Shown here in pieces: positions 46,893 through 57,534 of a stretch of DNA of 64,000 nt (positions are counted from its first letter, which is position 1; each line of letters starts with the position of its first letter). This DNA comes from Carettochelys insculpta (taxonomy: Eukaryota > Chordata > Testudines > Carettochelyidae): the NCBI RefSeq assembly GCF_033958435.1, contig NC_134137.1, forward strand, positions 229,689,501 through 229,753,500, given 5' to 3'. A program made the translations under genes and the position numbers. The notes under the pieces are model-generated. The model saw only the letters and a list, made by a program, of their open reading frames with translations. It ran no database searches and had not been told where the DNA came from.

Positions 46893-48276
46893 GCTGCAGC
46901 GCTGGGGCATGCGGCTGGAGCACGTGCAGAGGCTGCTCCTAGCACATTCTCAGCTTCCTGCCACAGGTTTCCTGTGTGTGTGCGGCTTTAAGGTAGCCAA
47001 ACGCAGGGACCATAGAGCCCCACTGCTGCCGGTTGGAGCAGCTCCGCGCTCCAGCTGACTGGCGCCATGGTGGACACCTATTTCGAAAAAGCGGACTGTG
47101 GAGCATCTACACGTGTACGCTTTCAATTTAGTATTTCGAAAGGGGCCGATCTTCCTGATCTGGGATCGGGGTTCAGATTTCGAAGTCTGCGCCCCTGTTC
47201 TTTCGATTCTCTTCCAAAAGACGGGTTTACACTTGTGGACGCTCCTCCCGCTCTTTTGAAAAAGGGCCATTTATTTCGATTTTTTGCGCACGTGTAGACA
47301 CAGCTTATGTTGCTTGGGAGCCCGGCAGCACATGGACAGCTCTGAGTGAAGCACTGAACTTTGGCCTGGGTAAGGCCCAGGCCTGGTGGCTGGAGACTGG
47401 CCACAACCCTGGTGAAGGAGCTGACAGCACCCTGGACAGGGTGCATCAGCAGCAGTGAAGACCATAGAGTGCCCTCAGCCACAGAGGGACATCCGACAGC
47501 AGGATGACAGTTGGGGGTCTTCTGCCCCACCTCACTCCCGAGGGCTCCTGAGTAACCCCCAGGGCTCAACTGCCCGATCCGGCCCCAGCAGCCTAGTCCC
47601 AAACCTCAGGGCCTCACAGCCCAGTTAGGCCTCTGTGGTCTAGTTCCCATTTACAGGCTTTACAGCCCAGTCAGGCCTCTGTGGCATAGGTTCTTCCTGC
47701 CTTGGGCTCACAGGGAGGTGGGGGTAGGGGGCTTGGGCCTGCCTCTTCCACCAAGCTCCAGCCCAGGGCCCTGTCGGTGGGGGGTTTGAGACCCCAGCCA
47801 ACAGCTCAGCAGGAATCCTCACCGTAACATAGTGAGCTCACTGGTAACCTTCCCAGTCCCCCCCCCCAACCCTGGGCTACTTCCTAACCCATTCCTGCCA
47901 TGGTCCATAGCCTCAGCTCTGGCCGTGCTTCCTCCAGCCGCTCTTGCTGTGGACTGCTCCCCTGGTGGGGGCTGCCACCACTGTCGCTGCTGCTCCTCAG
48001 GTAGCTGTGGCAGCTGCTGCTTCTGCCGCTGCTCGGGTGGTTGCTGTGTCTGCTCCTCGGGCGGCAGTGGCTCCTGAGCTTCCGTGGGAGCTCCTCCCCC
48101 CCGCACTGGCCAGCCCCAACTGCCAGGCTTCCCCAGCCTTTATGCCTGGTCTACAGCTGGAGCATGCCCAGCAGGGCCTTGGGGGTGAGGCCTTTTCTAT
48201 CCGACAGGCCTGGCTGTCACCCCCACCCCAGCTCACTGAGGAGTTGGTATCCCCCGTCACACCACCCCTGTTACAC

Positions 48277-48294
48277 TGGTGCCAGAAGTGGGGT
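48277..48294 (+). other. Primer-binding-site-like sequence of the gypsy element
   Basis: TGGTGCCAGAAGTGGGG begins one base after the LTR terminus (...TTACA). The initial TGG is the complement of a tRNA CCA end. The tRNA identity is not determined. Confidence 0.7.
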
Positions 48295-48331
48295 TTCGAA
48301 TCACCCCTGTAACCACTGGGTGTTGGAGGAC

Positions 48332-49201
48332 ATGGTGCGGCTGCTGGCCCAGCAGCAGCATGACGGTACCAAAGTAAAGAGGACCCTGCAGGAAGCCCAG
48401 CAGGGTGCTCAGCAGGCAGCTCTCCAGAAACAGAATATACTCCTGGAGATGCAGGTGAGGCAAACACAAGAGCTCCAGTTTCAGGAGACACTGCTCCAAT
48501 GAATGGCAACCCCCGTTCCTGCTAACACAGCCAACTCAGGGTCTGGGATACCATTAGCCAAGCTCGGGCTGCATGATGACCCAGAGGCGTACCTGGTAAA
48601 CTTTGAGCACACAGCCATGACTGCTGGCTGGGACCAAACCACCTGGCCTGCACTCTTGGCTCTGTTCCTCTCTCAGGAGGCTCAGGCAGCCTATCAAGCT
48701 TTGGATAATGTGGTGGCGGCCGACGATGGGATAGTGAAAGTGGCCATACTGGAGTGCCTCAGGATATGCCCAGAGACGTACCAACACTGGTTCCATACTG
48801 AGCCTTTTCCTACTGGTGCCCGGCCCCGAGTGGTGGCCCAGTGCCTAAAGAACTGGGCTTCCCAGTGGCTATGTCCTGAGAGCTGCACAGCTGGCAAGAT
48901 CATGGACTCTGCAGACATGGAGCAGTACCTGGCAATTTTGCCCAAGCCAGCCCAGACCTGGATGCAACGTCTTAACCTGATCTCGCTGACTGCTGCAGGC
49001 CACACTACAGAGGATTTTCTTCTGGCAATTGGGCTTAGTATGCCTGCCTGGCCTTGGCCTGAGAACTGGTGTGCCCAAGGCACTGAACACCTAGCTGGGG
49101 CAAGGAAAGAGGTGCCTCAGAGACCCAAATGGATGAGAAATGAGGTGTCTCAAAAGAACACCCAGGAAGAGCATGCCCCACAAGAGCTCTCCGCTCCCTG
49201 A
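48332..49201 (+). CDS. Gmr1-like gag with SCAN-like capsid domain (one internal stop)
   Basis: The first in-frame ATG is at 48332 (MVRLLAQQQ), opening a Gln-rich coiled-coil leader (AQQQHDG...QQAALQKQN). A TGA at 48500-48502 breaks the frame; from ATG 48503 it is open for 232 codons. That part contains KLGLHDDPEAYLVNFEHTAM, WPALLALFLSQEAQAAYQAL, ICPETYQHWFHTEPFPTGAR and YLAILPKPAQTWMQRLNLIS, the helical pattern of a SCAN-type capsid C-terminal domain, which oligomerises. The next expected unit, a zinc knuckle, follows in another frame. Gag proteins of this group assemble the particle that packages the element's RNA. The open SCAN-like part is intact and could be translated if transcribed. Confidence 0.78.
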
Positions 49202-49209
49202 GGCCAATG

Positions 49210-49650
49210 AGTTGCAGCCCAGACGACCTGTGGGGACCACTGGTATGCTTGTCCTGTGGGAAGCCTGGATATTTCAGTTGCTCCTGCCCCATGTTGTAGT
49301 GTGGCTTTTCAGACTGTGTTGTTGTTGAACTATGTTTAATGCGGAGCCTGAATGGTGGCACAAGGCCTATGTGGTGCAAGTCACTGTGGAGGGATGGACG
49401 GTGCTTGGTCTGGTAGACTGAAGGTGCTCCCAAACCCTGGTTCGGGAGTCAATGCTGGACCTTAGCACCCTCCAGTATGATCACCCCCAAAAGTGAGCTG
49501 TGTACACAGGGATGTGCACTCCCACCCCACAGCATGAAGGTGAAGGACCATGAATCAAAGTTCTGGGCTGGCATAACTAGATGCCTTCCCTGGAAGGTTA
49601 TAATTGGTCGAGATTGGCAACAGTTCCCTTTGTTGCTTCTTCTCCCAACC
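49210..49650 (+). pseudogene. gypsy zinc knuckle and protease remnants
   Basis: CLSCGKPGYFSCSCP at 49246-49290 is a CX2C nucleocapsid knuckle with the His replaced by Tyr. Near 49385-49440 there is VTVEGWTVLGLVD followed by a stop and RCSQTLVRESML. This is the aspartic protease active-site region with its Asp kept and the following Ser-Gly altered. A GYNWSRLATVPF-like end of the protease lies near 49600. Frameshifted and inactive. Confidence 0.72.
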
Positions 49651-49750
49651 AGACTCTTTACACCAGAGAATCCAGCAGCCCAGACGTTAGAGGAGCTATT
49701 CCCCATAGTAAACTCAGACCTATGGGAAGGACCTGCTCCCCCTGAGAAGC

Positions 49751-50673
49751 TTGGGAAGTCCCACTGGCAGCATTGGAAAGAAGGTAAAGTTCTTCCAAAC
49801 TCATGTGGCAGTAGAAACTGAGCCAGAGGAGGAGCTGGCTCAGCAATTAGATGACACCCTTTCCGTAGGAGACTCAACCTCTGGCCCAGGAGAACCTTTG
49901 CGTGAGGCTCTCTTACCTGAGTTAGATCTGGAATATTTAACCAGCTCATATGATTTTGTCCAAGGACAAGAGGAAGAAGAAACCCTGAGGGAAGCATATT
50001 CCTGGATCACAGGAATCGATGAAGTAGTTGCCCAGGAAGCCCCAGCCTCCCAATTCCTGTAGTTTGAGCACAGGAAGGATCTGCTTTATCAAGCCAACAA
50101 GGACCCAAACTCAGGAGAAATCAGCTATCAACTCCTGGTTCTGTGAGACGCCCAAAGATCAGTCCTGTGGCTAGTCCATTTAATCCCATCTACTGGCCAT
50201 CTAGCATGGGAGACAACCCTAAACTGCTTGTTGGCCTGATTCTTCTGGCTGGGAATCCACAAGGTGGCTGATGATTTCTGCGCATCATGTCCAGAATGTC
50301 AGCTAGCACTGAAGGGTTCAGGATGGGGTCCCCTGATACTCTTGACTCTTGTAGGTAAACCCTTTGAGAGAATTGGGGTCGATATTGTGGGTCCCCTAGA
50401 GCAAAGTGCCTGGGACTATTAACACATCTTGGTCATTGTAGATTATGCCACACGCTACGCAGAAGCTACCCAGTTGCGCTTAATAGGGGTGCAAATGGTA
50501 GCCACTGAGCTGGTATGCCTCTTCTCCCAGGTGGGCCTTCCTACAGAAATCCTAACAGATCAGGAGACCAATGTTATGTCGAGGATGCTAAAAGAGGTCT
50601 GGAACTTCCTTAAAGTAAAACCTTTGTGGACCTCTCTGTACCATCCTCAAATGGATGGTTGGCTTAAGAGCTT
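49751..50673 (+). pseudogene. gypsy integrase (placed directly after protease)
   Basis: A linker frame (49751-50062, ending QEAPASQFL) leads into FEHRKDLLYQANKDPNSGEI, then the H2C2 zinc domain (HLIPSTGH, then FCASCPECQ near 50280-50303). The core has PFERIGVDIVGPL, ILVIVDYATRYAEA (first catalytic Asp) and ILTDQETNVMSRMLKEV (second Asp, near 50560). At the D-35-E position the Glu is replaced by Lys in DGWLKSF. Stops at 50060, 50146, 50239 and 50421 break the frame. The position right after the protease is the key to the Gmr1-like assignment. Confidence 0.82.
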
Positions 50674-50674
50674 T

Positions 50675-50941
50675 GAAAGAAGAAAAGCGGTGTGGACACG
50701 GCTCTTTCCAAAGTTATCACCATCTTCAAAAGAACCCTTCTTCCTATTTTTTTAAAGAAGAAGTGTTCTTTCAAAGATGGGGATTACTTTGGAAACAGCT
50801 GCATCTACACTGCTTTTCTCTTTTTGAAAGAAGAATATGCAAATGAGGTGCCAGATATGTAAATCTGTGCCTCCCTTGCATTTTCAATTTCCTTCATTTG
50901 CATGCTTCTTTCGAAAGAGGAATGCTAGTGTAGCTGTAGCC
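50675..50941. mobile_element. MITE with Harbinger-type ends at the gypsy 3' break (family D)
   Basis: The right end ...CTAGTGTAGCTGTAGCC (50941) matches the shared terminus. The left end (near 50687, GCGGTGTGGACACGGC) is more diverged. The first 140 bp fold on themselves ('gaacccttcttcc' against 'aaagaagaagtgttc'), and near 50800 a second terminus-like AGCTGCATCTACACTGC appears. So two related elements may be fused. The AATGAGG-type sub-hairpin is at 50832-50882. Confidence 0.6.
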
Positions 50942-50944
50942 ATA

Positions 50945-52160
50945 GTAGTGCATGAGGTGACATGACTAACCTCTGTCACATGTAGTTTATTTTTCTCATT
51001 CACTCACTACAGGGAGAACTGTTTGTGCACTGGAGTGACTTCGTTTGATGGGGATTGTTGTTGAGGGTTTTTTTAGAAGTACACACTGCTCTGTGGTATG
51101 TGTGGTACAGAACTCACAAAGAATGGCACTTTGCACTTGGAGAGGAAAGCAGGGAGGTTTGGTGAGTCACTTAGTTCCTGGGGAATTTCATTCCTCAGTC
51201 ATAGATTAGCTCCCAAGAAAGCTTTGTCTATCACACAGATAAACTTTGCTCAGGTGTTAGAAACTTCCATAATGCTAGAGGTGCAAGGTTGTAGACCATG
51301 ATCTCCATCCTGGAGATGGAGGCAGTCTTTAGATATGCTGGACCACCATGGTAGGGAGCCAGTGGACAGGCTTGATGTGCTCATACAGGCCCATACACAG
51401 GAATTTCTCTACGGTGTGTATTTTTTTTTTGATAAATGTGGATCACAAATTAAATATAGAGAAGTTCAAAATAGTCAAGTTAATGAAAATTTTGAGTGGA
51501 AACATAGGTAAAATAATTTTGTTATACTAGAATTTGTACAGAAAATAAAGGCTTTATAGGAATTACCTTCTGGGATCTTGCTCTAATAGGGAAAGTGAAA
51601 AGCAATATTTTCTTATCTCCCTCCCTTTCCTGCTCCCAGGCCAGCTCTCTAGATAGGTAGCTGGCCAAGGACTTGCAGCTCCCAGGGTGCACTGGGCTCC
51701 ACCATCATGCCCCACAGGCTTCTCCTGCACAGTGCAGCGGGAAGGAAGAGAGAAGCCAGACATGTGGGGCAGGTGTTCACAACCTTTGTGCACACACATC
51801 CCACATTCAGGCCTGTCGTTGTATCCTGTTTGCTGTGCTAAGGAGACATCATGCACCATTCTGTACTAACGGGGGATTCTTAAGGGCTAAGGACTTCATA
51901 CCCAAGTATATGAGGTGGGAGCTAAGTCATCATCTGCCATGATTAGATGTTATATCCTAGCCAATCAAAGGTGGGAGGCCTCAGCTGTGCCTCAGAGACT
52001 CAAACTACAGACTCAATTGGCCTGATGAGGGTGTGTACCTTCCACTGTAAAATATTGCACTATGACTGGAAACTCTTCAAAGTAATTTCCTGTGCTCACC
52101 AGCATGATCTCTCATCTTAGTTGGGTTCAGCTTCAACCAGTGGTTCTTTATTCATGAACT
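50945..52160. other. Non-coding DNA, nothing recognised
   Basis: No repeat family is recognised with confidence. A T-rich run lies near 51420. Confidence 0.4.
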
Positions 52161-52162
52161 GA

Positions 52163-52625
52163 GCTCATAGGATCACAGGGCTGGGAGGGACCTCAGGAGG
52201 TCATCTAATCCAGCCCCCTGCTTCAAGCAGGATCAACCCCCACTAAGTCATCCCAACCAGGACCTTGTCCAGCCGGGACTTAAAAACCTCAAGGGATGGA
52301 GAATCTACCGCCTCTCTGGGCAACACATTCCAATGCTTCACCACCTGCCTGGTGAAGTAGTTTTTCCTAATATCTAACCTACACCTCTCCCTCTTCAAAC
52401 TTCAGACCATTACTCCTTGTTCTGCCATCTGACACCACTGAGAACAGTTTCTCACCCTCCTTTTTAGAGCTCCCCTTCAGGAAATTGAAGGCTGCTATTA
52501 AATCACCTCTAAGTCTTCTCTTCTGTAAACTAAACAAGCCCAGATCCCTCAGCCTATCCTCATAGGTTTTGTGCTCCAGACCCTTAATCATTTTTGTTGC
52601 CCTTCGCTGAACGTCTGTGTCATTT
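52163..52625 (-). mobile_element. CR1 LINE 3' end with ORF2 C-terminus
   Basis: The plus strand starts at 'catangatcacaggg'-like sequence (52166) complementary to the CR1 3' end. The minus-strand frame 52379-52591 contains [39 protein letters not shown] and [16 protein letters not shown]. The rest of the C-terminus (HWNVLPREAVDSPSLEVFKS) follows in another frame. It is the least diverged CR1 copy in the window, truncated at 52625 at its 5' side. Confidence 0.9.
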
Positions 52626-53778
52626 TAGTGTGATGGTATGGTCATATGTAATGACAGACAACAGACCTGTGTGTCATGAGATCTTCTCTAGTTCAAACAG
52701 GAGTTAATTCATGGAAGTTCTATGTTCTGTATTAAATGGGGAGTCATAGAACCAGAGTTGAAGGTCAGAAGGAAACTGCAGATTACCTATTGTATCTTGT
52801 ATGTCCCAGAGCCCACCAAGCTACCCATGATTGGAACCCAACAACTAAAATTAAAACAAAGTGTTACAGCCTTCAGAACACTAGCCTATTCTGTGCCATG
52901 GGCATAGAATAGGTCAAAAGAGATTATGACAATAGTCCCTTCTGGCCTAATAGCCTATGAATCTGTATATTGCTAGGATTTGTAACTGTGTCATCTGACC
53001 AGTTCAACTACTGGCTGTGTCTAGATGTTGAATAAGACCTTAGAGAAGATGATTCTTGAGCGGCTTCACAAATGATGGGTTTAGTTATGGATTCCATCAG
53101 TACTTATGGGATGTGGCTCTGGGACTCAGTCAAGATGGCAAAATCTTATGGTTTGCAGTGTTGAATTGTGTAGGGGTGTCACAGTTGATAAATTCATCCC
53201 AGGAGATCATACATCAGAGCTATTTAAAATGGTTTTCATCTCACATCCTGGCCTGAATCCAGATTGTGCCTTGTTTAGTATATTAAGCTGTCTGGTAAAC
53301 TTATCTTAAAGCGTTTGAAATCAGAATTACTGTCTTAGCAGGTTGCACCCTCCAGCTGATCAGACAATTCCTGGTTCTGTTGAATGATTTGCTTATATTA
53401 AAGTCTGGCATCCCACTGTTCACTGTATCTGAAAATTCCCTGCTCTCCCACATAGAAGATCTTGCACGTCTTGGCTTACTGCAAGTTCCCTCTTTCTTCA
53501 AATGTCATTAAACCACTTTCCTCTATTTTGAGTGTTTGTATATGCTAGGAACTGGTGTCCTAATGTATTATGCTATTCTCAGATAAATTAAGATGTTGCT
53601 GAGGGAGATTTGTGCCTTTTCAATTTATAAACAGACATTCCTACCATTAGAAGAGAACTCCTCTTATGTCCTGCCTCACACATTTACCAACGGTAACAGT
53701 TAGAGATTTGGGGAAGTCTGAAAGTTGTGTTGAAGATAGTGGTGCCACAGGAAATAACAGCTTCCAGAATGAAGCGTG
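52626..53778. other. Non-coding DNA with CR1-end traces
   Basis: 'tcatagaaccagagttgaag' near 52743 and 'gtcccttctggcctaatagc' near 52935 look like CR1 3' ends in opposite orientations, about 190 bp apart. Nothing else is recognised. Confidence 0.4.
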
Positions 53779-54240
53779 GTGTGATGGGGTATATTTGCCC
53801 CATACTGGAGATGAAGGGGTTAAGCCAAAACTCTTGGTAACAGAAGCCGCATACCTTCACCCTACTGGGCATGCTCCAGCTGCCGCTGCAATATGAAAGG
53901 GAGCAACTAATTCCATCTGGACCGATCACTGCGGAGGAAGGACACACCTCAACCTGAAGAGCAATGAGAATCTCAGAATGCAAGGGCAGGAGATGGCAAG
54001 ACTCACACAGTTGTCCAGGTACTTGTGGATGCCTCACGGGAACTAGAGGTTGTGGGAACAACACTGTCTGAAGGGGATGGAGACTCCAAGACTGCCCAGA
54101 CTTCAGCTGCAGCAGTCACAGTAGGAAGCAGCCTATTACTAGAGTTTTTGTAGCTGATGTGCTTTGCGCAGATTCCCTGCCAACTTAGGGAAGAACCCAT
54201 TCACCGCTACCAGGGACCTGGACTGAGACACAGAGGAACA
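53779..54240 (+). repeat. Putative gypsy solo LTR or LTR fragment
   Basis: Begins TGTGATGGGG and continues with an LTR-like GC/AG-rich sequence resembling the start of the LTR at 43242 (TGTGATGGAG). The 3' limit, TATA box and duplication are not resolved. Confidence 0.45.
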
Positions 54241-54579
54241 GGAAAGTTCTGGTTCCCTTTGTGATGGCAGCCCACCAAACCCACTCCTGTTGGCTCTTGC
54301 CTTTAGGCTTCACTTGCCTGAAGCCAGGGGGATTCCTATTGATTCTGGCCATTGAGCTATGCAGCCCTGAGGCTGAGGGCAGTCATATTGACTTAACCAG
54401 GGGATTCCATGACCTTGCCCCATCTCCAGGGTGACAAGATGTACTTGTGCCATGGCAGGTGAAAAGGAAAAGCTGATATGACAGGCTGTTGCTCAGCAAC
54501 AATGGGCAATCTGTATCTTCTGAGCATAGTATCTTTGCAAGTGCCTTCTAATGAGCTGATGCCACCTGTCACAGGATAT

Positions 54580-54690
54580 TGTTTCACTGTAAAAATGGAG
54601 GCCCTACGTAAAAAACAGACCCAGTGAGCAACTTGCTCAAGGTCACATGGGATCTCAGTGTCACAGCTGGGAACAAAGTGCAGCTTATCC
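54580..54690 (-). repeat. MIR-like SINE relic
   Basis: 'cagtgagcaacttgctcaag' and 'gtcacatgggatctcagtgt' correspond to the complement of the MIR core. Confidence 0.5.
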
Positions 54691-55116
54691 ACACCAAAGG
54701 TTTACGCCTTAGCAACAAAACCAGCCCTCTCCTCTGCTGTCAAGTCAAGCTTGTACTAAATAGCCCCTCTTGTGCAGAATTTTATAGGTGGGCCCAGTTC
54801 ACATGGAAACAAAACCTTAAATGATATTGTTAACATACGCTCTATTTAATTAAAATAGGTTTCAAGGTAGATTTACACATACAAAAAGTTAGAACTGCAA
54901 CTGCCGGTTTTTGAGGCAGAGGTGCCTGTAAAAACATTCATTGAAATACATCAAAATGCCATATCTGGATAATTTTTCATGAGCTGTATCTCAAAAACCA
55001 TTCAACCAAATTTCTTCACATTTCCCGTAATAATTTTCATCTGCCATAGGCATCTGATTGTTGTCACTCAAACCAAACCAATATTCCAGCCAAACTTCTC
55101 GTTGCTGAGGAATACA
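54691..55116. other. Non-coding DNA, nothing recognised
   Basis: AT-rich, no recognisable repeat or gene. Confidence 0.4.
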
Positions 55117-55449
55117 CAGTAAACTCTTTCATATCCAGCATTCTGTTACCTGGAGAATAATAAATTTTATTTTTGTTTTCCATAAGTAAATTTTATTTAT
55201 GTTTTCATAAGTACAGTATAGTGAAAGTAAATACCAAGAAATACAGCACATACAGTATAAGCTTACAGTGTACAATACTACAGTTGTTAGTAAATAAAGT
55301 ACTCTGCATACATTTTTTGTTTTCTTAATATCCAGTCTTGTTTTTCTCTAGTGTTATATATTGCTAGGTATATCTCTCTATTATCCAGAACATTTGAATA
55401 TCTGACAAACTCGCAGTCTTGGGACTGCCAGATATGAAAGAGTTTGCTG
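55117..55449. mobile_element. Tigger/pogo-like MITE, 333 bp
   Basis: Ends CAGTAAACTCTTTCATATCC and the complement of CAGCAAACTCTTTCATATCT. TA follows on the right; the left flank is CA (a one-base change). Same size class and end type as 2881-3207. AT-rich interior without a gene. Confidence 0.8.
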
Positions 55450-56199
55450 TATCATACCATGGCACTCACTGCAATTTAAAATTATGGAGCCATAGTAAGT
55501 TGCCACCGTTAATAAAAAAAACCCAAACTAAATTACCCCTCCTCCCCCTAAAAAGCTGCCATGAGATAACACAGGTAATAATGCAAAACAAAAAGATACA
55601 ATGAACAGGAACTGCCAAGGTTAGATTTTCAAAATAGCAATTGTGCACATCCTGTATAGTTTGGAATATATTTATGGCATAAACAATGATATACTGTGGT
55701 ACCATTCAGGTGATATCTCACAGAGGCTCTATGAGGTACATCTCTGCATGACCCACAGGCACAAAAATCCAACTAAGCAATGTTTTATAATTGCACTGGA
55801 CTTACATTTATTCCCAGTGATTGTTAAATTTTACTGTAAGACAGCAAAATTTCCACTGCACTCTGACCAGACTGCTATCCACATTCTGAATTACAGTCCA
55901 GACTCAGCCTTTTCCAGTGGTTTATCTTTATTTTCTACTTATATTAATACTACAAATCATGTACCTCCCTGTGATCATGGTTGAGTCTAGGGTTTTCCCC
56001 CGACCATTTTTCTCTGCCTCAGAGAGATTACTCCAAACCCTGGTAAGCTAGGGTGGAGATAGTGACAGATGGATATATTACAATTTAAGAACACTGAGAT
56101 AGTAATTATTTTATGAATGTTATATATGATCTGGTCAGTGAGGTGAAGTTACTTTGTATTTCCTTATAAGACTTTTCTATATAATGTACTGATCTAACT
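55450..56199. other. Non-coding DNA, nothing recognised
   Basis: AT-rich stretch with short open frames only. Confidence 0.4.
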
Positions 56200-57010
56200 C
56201 AGGGATCAGCAATCAAAATAGTAAGAAGAACCTTTTTTTTTTTTCAAATTTGGTAAAAAAATCAATAACTTGAGCTGCAATGTATGTGACTATGAGATGG
56301 CTCTTAAAATCATTTGAAACCATACTTTTTGTAACCTCCTTTTTTAAGAACAGCCCCCACACAGTGGTGTGTAATGTGATACATGTTTACTGCAGGACAT
56401 TCACAAACTTTTTACATATTCTGTTTCTTCACACTTTACATGTGTATATTTGTGCCACTGTCTTCCTGACTTTCACTCCTGAACCTTCTCTCTCTCTCTG
56501 TCTGGAGAATGCTCGATTCTGAACAGTTTTGTTTTGTTTTTTCAGTCGCTGTACAGCTGCTCTGATACTTTGATAAAACATTCCTTTTTATATATTTGCC
56601 ATCCATGAATGGCTTTCTTCATTTCATGAGCTCAAGTTGCCACAGAACCAGCCATAGTCATGCTACTTAGGGATTTCAACCATTTAACGAACATGTTCTT
56701 ACTTTGCTCTGCTTTGCGTAGCTGCTCATTCACAGCTTTTTTCTAGCATCTCCAGCTGAATACTGTTCAGTCAAAGTAATGTGTGTTTTGAGAAAAGGCC
56801 TCTCGAGGTTGCATATTTTTGTTGTTTGCAAATTTCTCATTGCACATGAAACATAAAGGGAGTTCAGGTGAAGGACTGGGTCCATTCAGTTTGAAATTGT
56901 CTGTTTTCATCTTTGATTTTCCTCTTTTTTGAAGCCATTCCAACCCCATTTAATCATGCCAATTTTACTTCACATTTAATTTCAGGTTTTTTTCTTAAAA
57001 AGAATGTTGC
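56200..57010 (-). mobile_element. hAT-like element with a BED-type zinc-finger remnant
   Basis: The left end is CAGGGATCAGCAATC. The first 150 bp share blocks with 14264-14430 ('aaccatactttttgtaacct'). On the minus strand, 56767-56949 encodes LPLCFMCNEKFANNKNMQP, the CX2C half of a BED zinc finger as found at the N-terminus of hAT transposases; the downstream His half is altered (SQNTHYF). The catalytic domain is absent and the other terminus was not located. Confidence 0.6.
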
Positions 57011-57124
57011 CCTTCACAGCAGAAATTCTTCAAACTTCCTTTTCATTTTCAAAATCAAGACTTTATTAGCAACATGATCAAAACACAGATAGAGTATCTT
57101 ATGCCACAATGCACTGCACATAAT

Positions 57125-57532
57125 GGCCGTGTCTACACTAGCCAAAAACTTCAAAATGCAAATGGCGATTTCAAAGTTTACTAATGAAGTGCTGAAATAC
57201 ATATTCAGGACCTCATTAGAATGCGGGCAGCCGCAGCACCTCGAAATTGATGTGGCTCGCCGCCGCGCAGCTCATCCAGACGGGGGTCCTTTTTGAAAGG
57301 ACACCGGCTACTTCGAAGTCAGAGTAAGGAGACTTCGAAGTAGCCAGGGTCCTTTCAAAAAGGAGCCCCATCTTGACGAGCCGTGCAGCGGCGAGATGCG
57401 TCAATTTCGAAGTGCCGCGGTCACCTGCATTCTAATGAGGCGCTGAATATGTATTTCAGCATTTCATTAGTAAACTTCGAAATGGCCATTTGCATGGCCC
57501 TTTTGAAGTTTTTGGCTAGTGTAGATGTAGCC
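57125..57532. mobile_element. 408-bp palindromic MITE (family A, older copy)
   Basis: GGCCGTGTCTACACTAGC left end; right end complementary to GGCTACATCTACACTAGC. Flanks AAT and ATT differ at one base. The axis is near 57328. It is more diverged than 2186 and 28765 and lacks part of one arm. Confidence 0.87.
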
Positions 57533-57534
57533 AT

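Larger units (their letters stand above)
43451..47305. mobile_element. Two-gene PIF/Harbinger transposon (near-autonomous)
   Basis: Ends AGCTGTGTCTACATGTG and the complement of AGCTGTGTCTACACGTG; TAT duplication at 43448-43450 and 47306-47308. Within 3,855 bp it holds a HARBI1-type transposase on the plus strand and a Myb/SANT-like protein on the minus strand, convergent, with a polyadenylation signal between. Subterminal sequences are rich in TTTCGAAA/TTTTGAAAG words like those of the small MITEs nearby. Each gene has only a few lesions, so this is a recently active copy and a plausible source of transposase for the MITEs with the same ends. Confidence 0.93.
43242..50673 (+). mobile_element. 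Gmr1-like Ty3/gypsy retrotransposon, 3'-truncated, with nested Harbinger
   Basis: The 5' LTR runs from TGTGATGGAG (43242) to ...GTTACA (48275); without the 3,855-bp insertion and its 3-bp duplication it is 1,176 bp. Then come a primer-binding-site-like segment (48277), a SCAN-like gag, a zinc-knuckle remnant, a protease remnant and integrase, in that order. No RT lies between protease and integrase. Integrase before RT is the pol order reported for the Gmr1 group, whose gag is regarded as the source of the SCAN domain. The body ends in integrase near 50673 beside a MITE; RT, RNase H and the 3' LTR are absent. Confidence 0.82.

Noticed and set aside
45472..47058. Plus-strand frames of 100-209 codons
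   Set aside because: They are complements of the Myb/SANT-like gene in a GC-rich region; the Leu/Gly-rich products lack any domain.
47819..48509. Gln-rich minus-strand frames of 95-170 codons
   Set aside because: They are antisense to the LTR and gag leader; glutamine runs come from GCTGCTGC-type low complexity.
43242..50673. Internal deletion of RT and RNase H between protease and integrase
   Set aside because: The protease-linker-integrase order matches the Gmr1 pol order, so a deletion at that point is not needed; the RT loss is at the 3' truncation.
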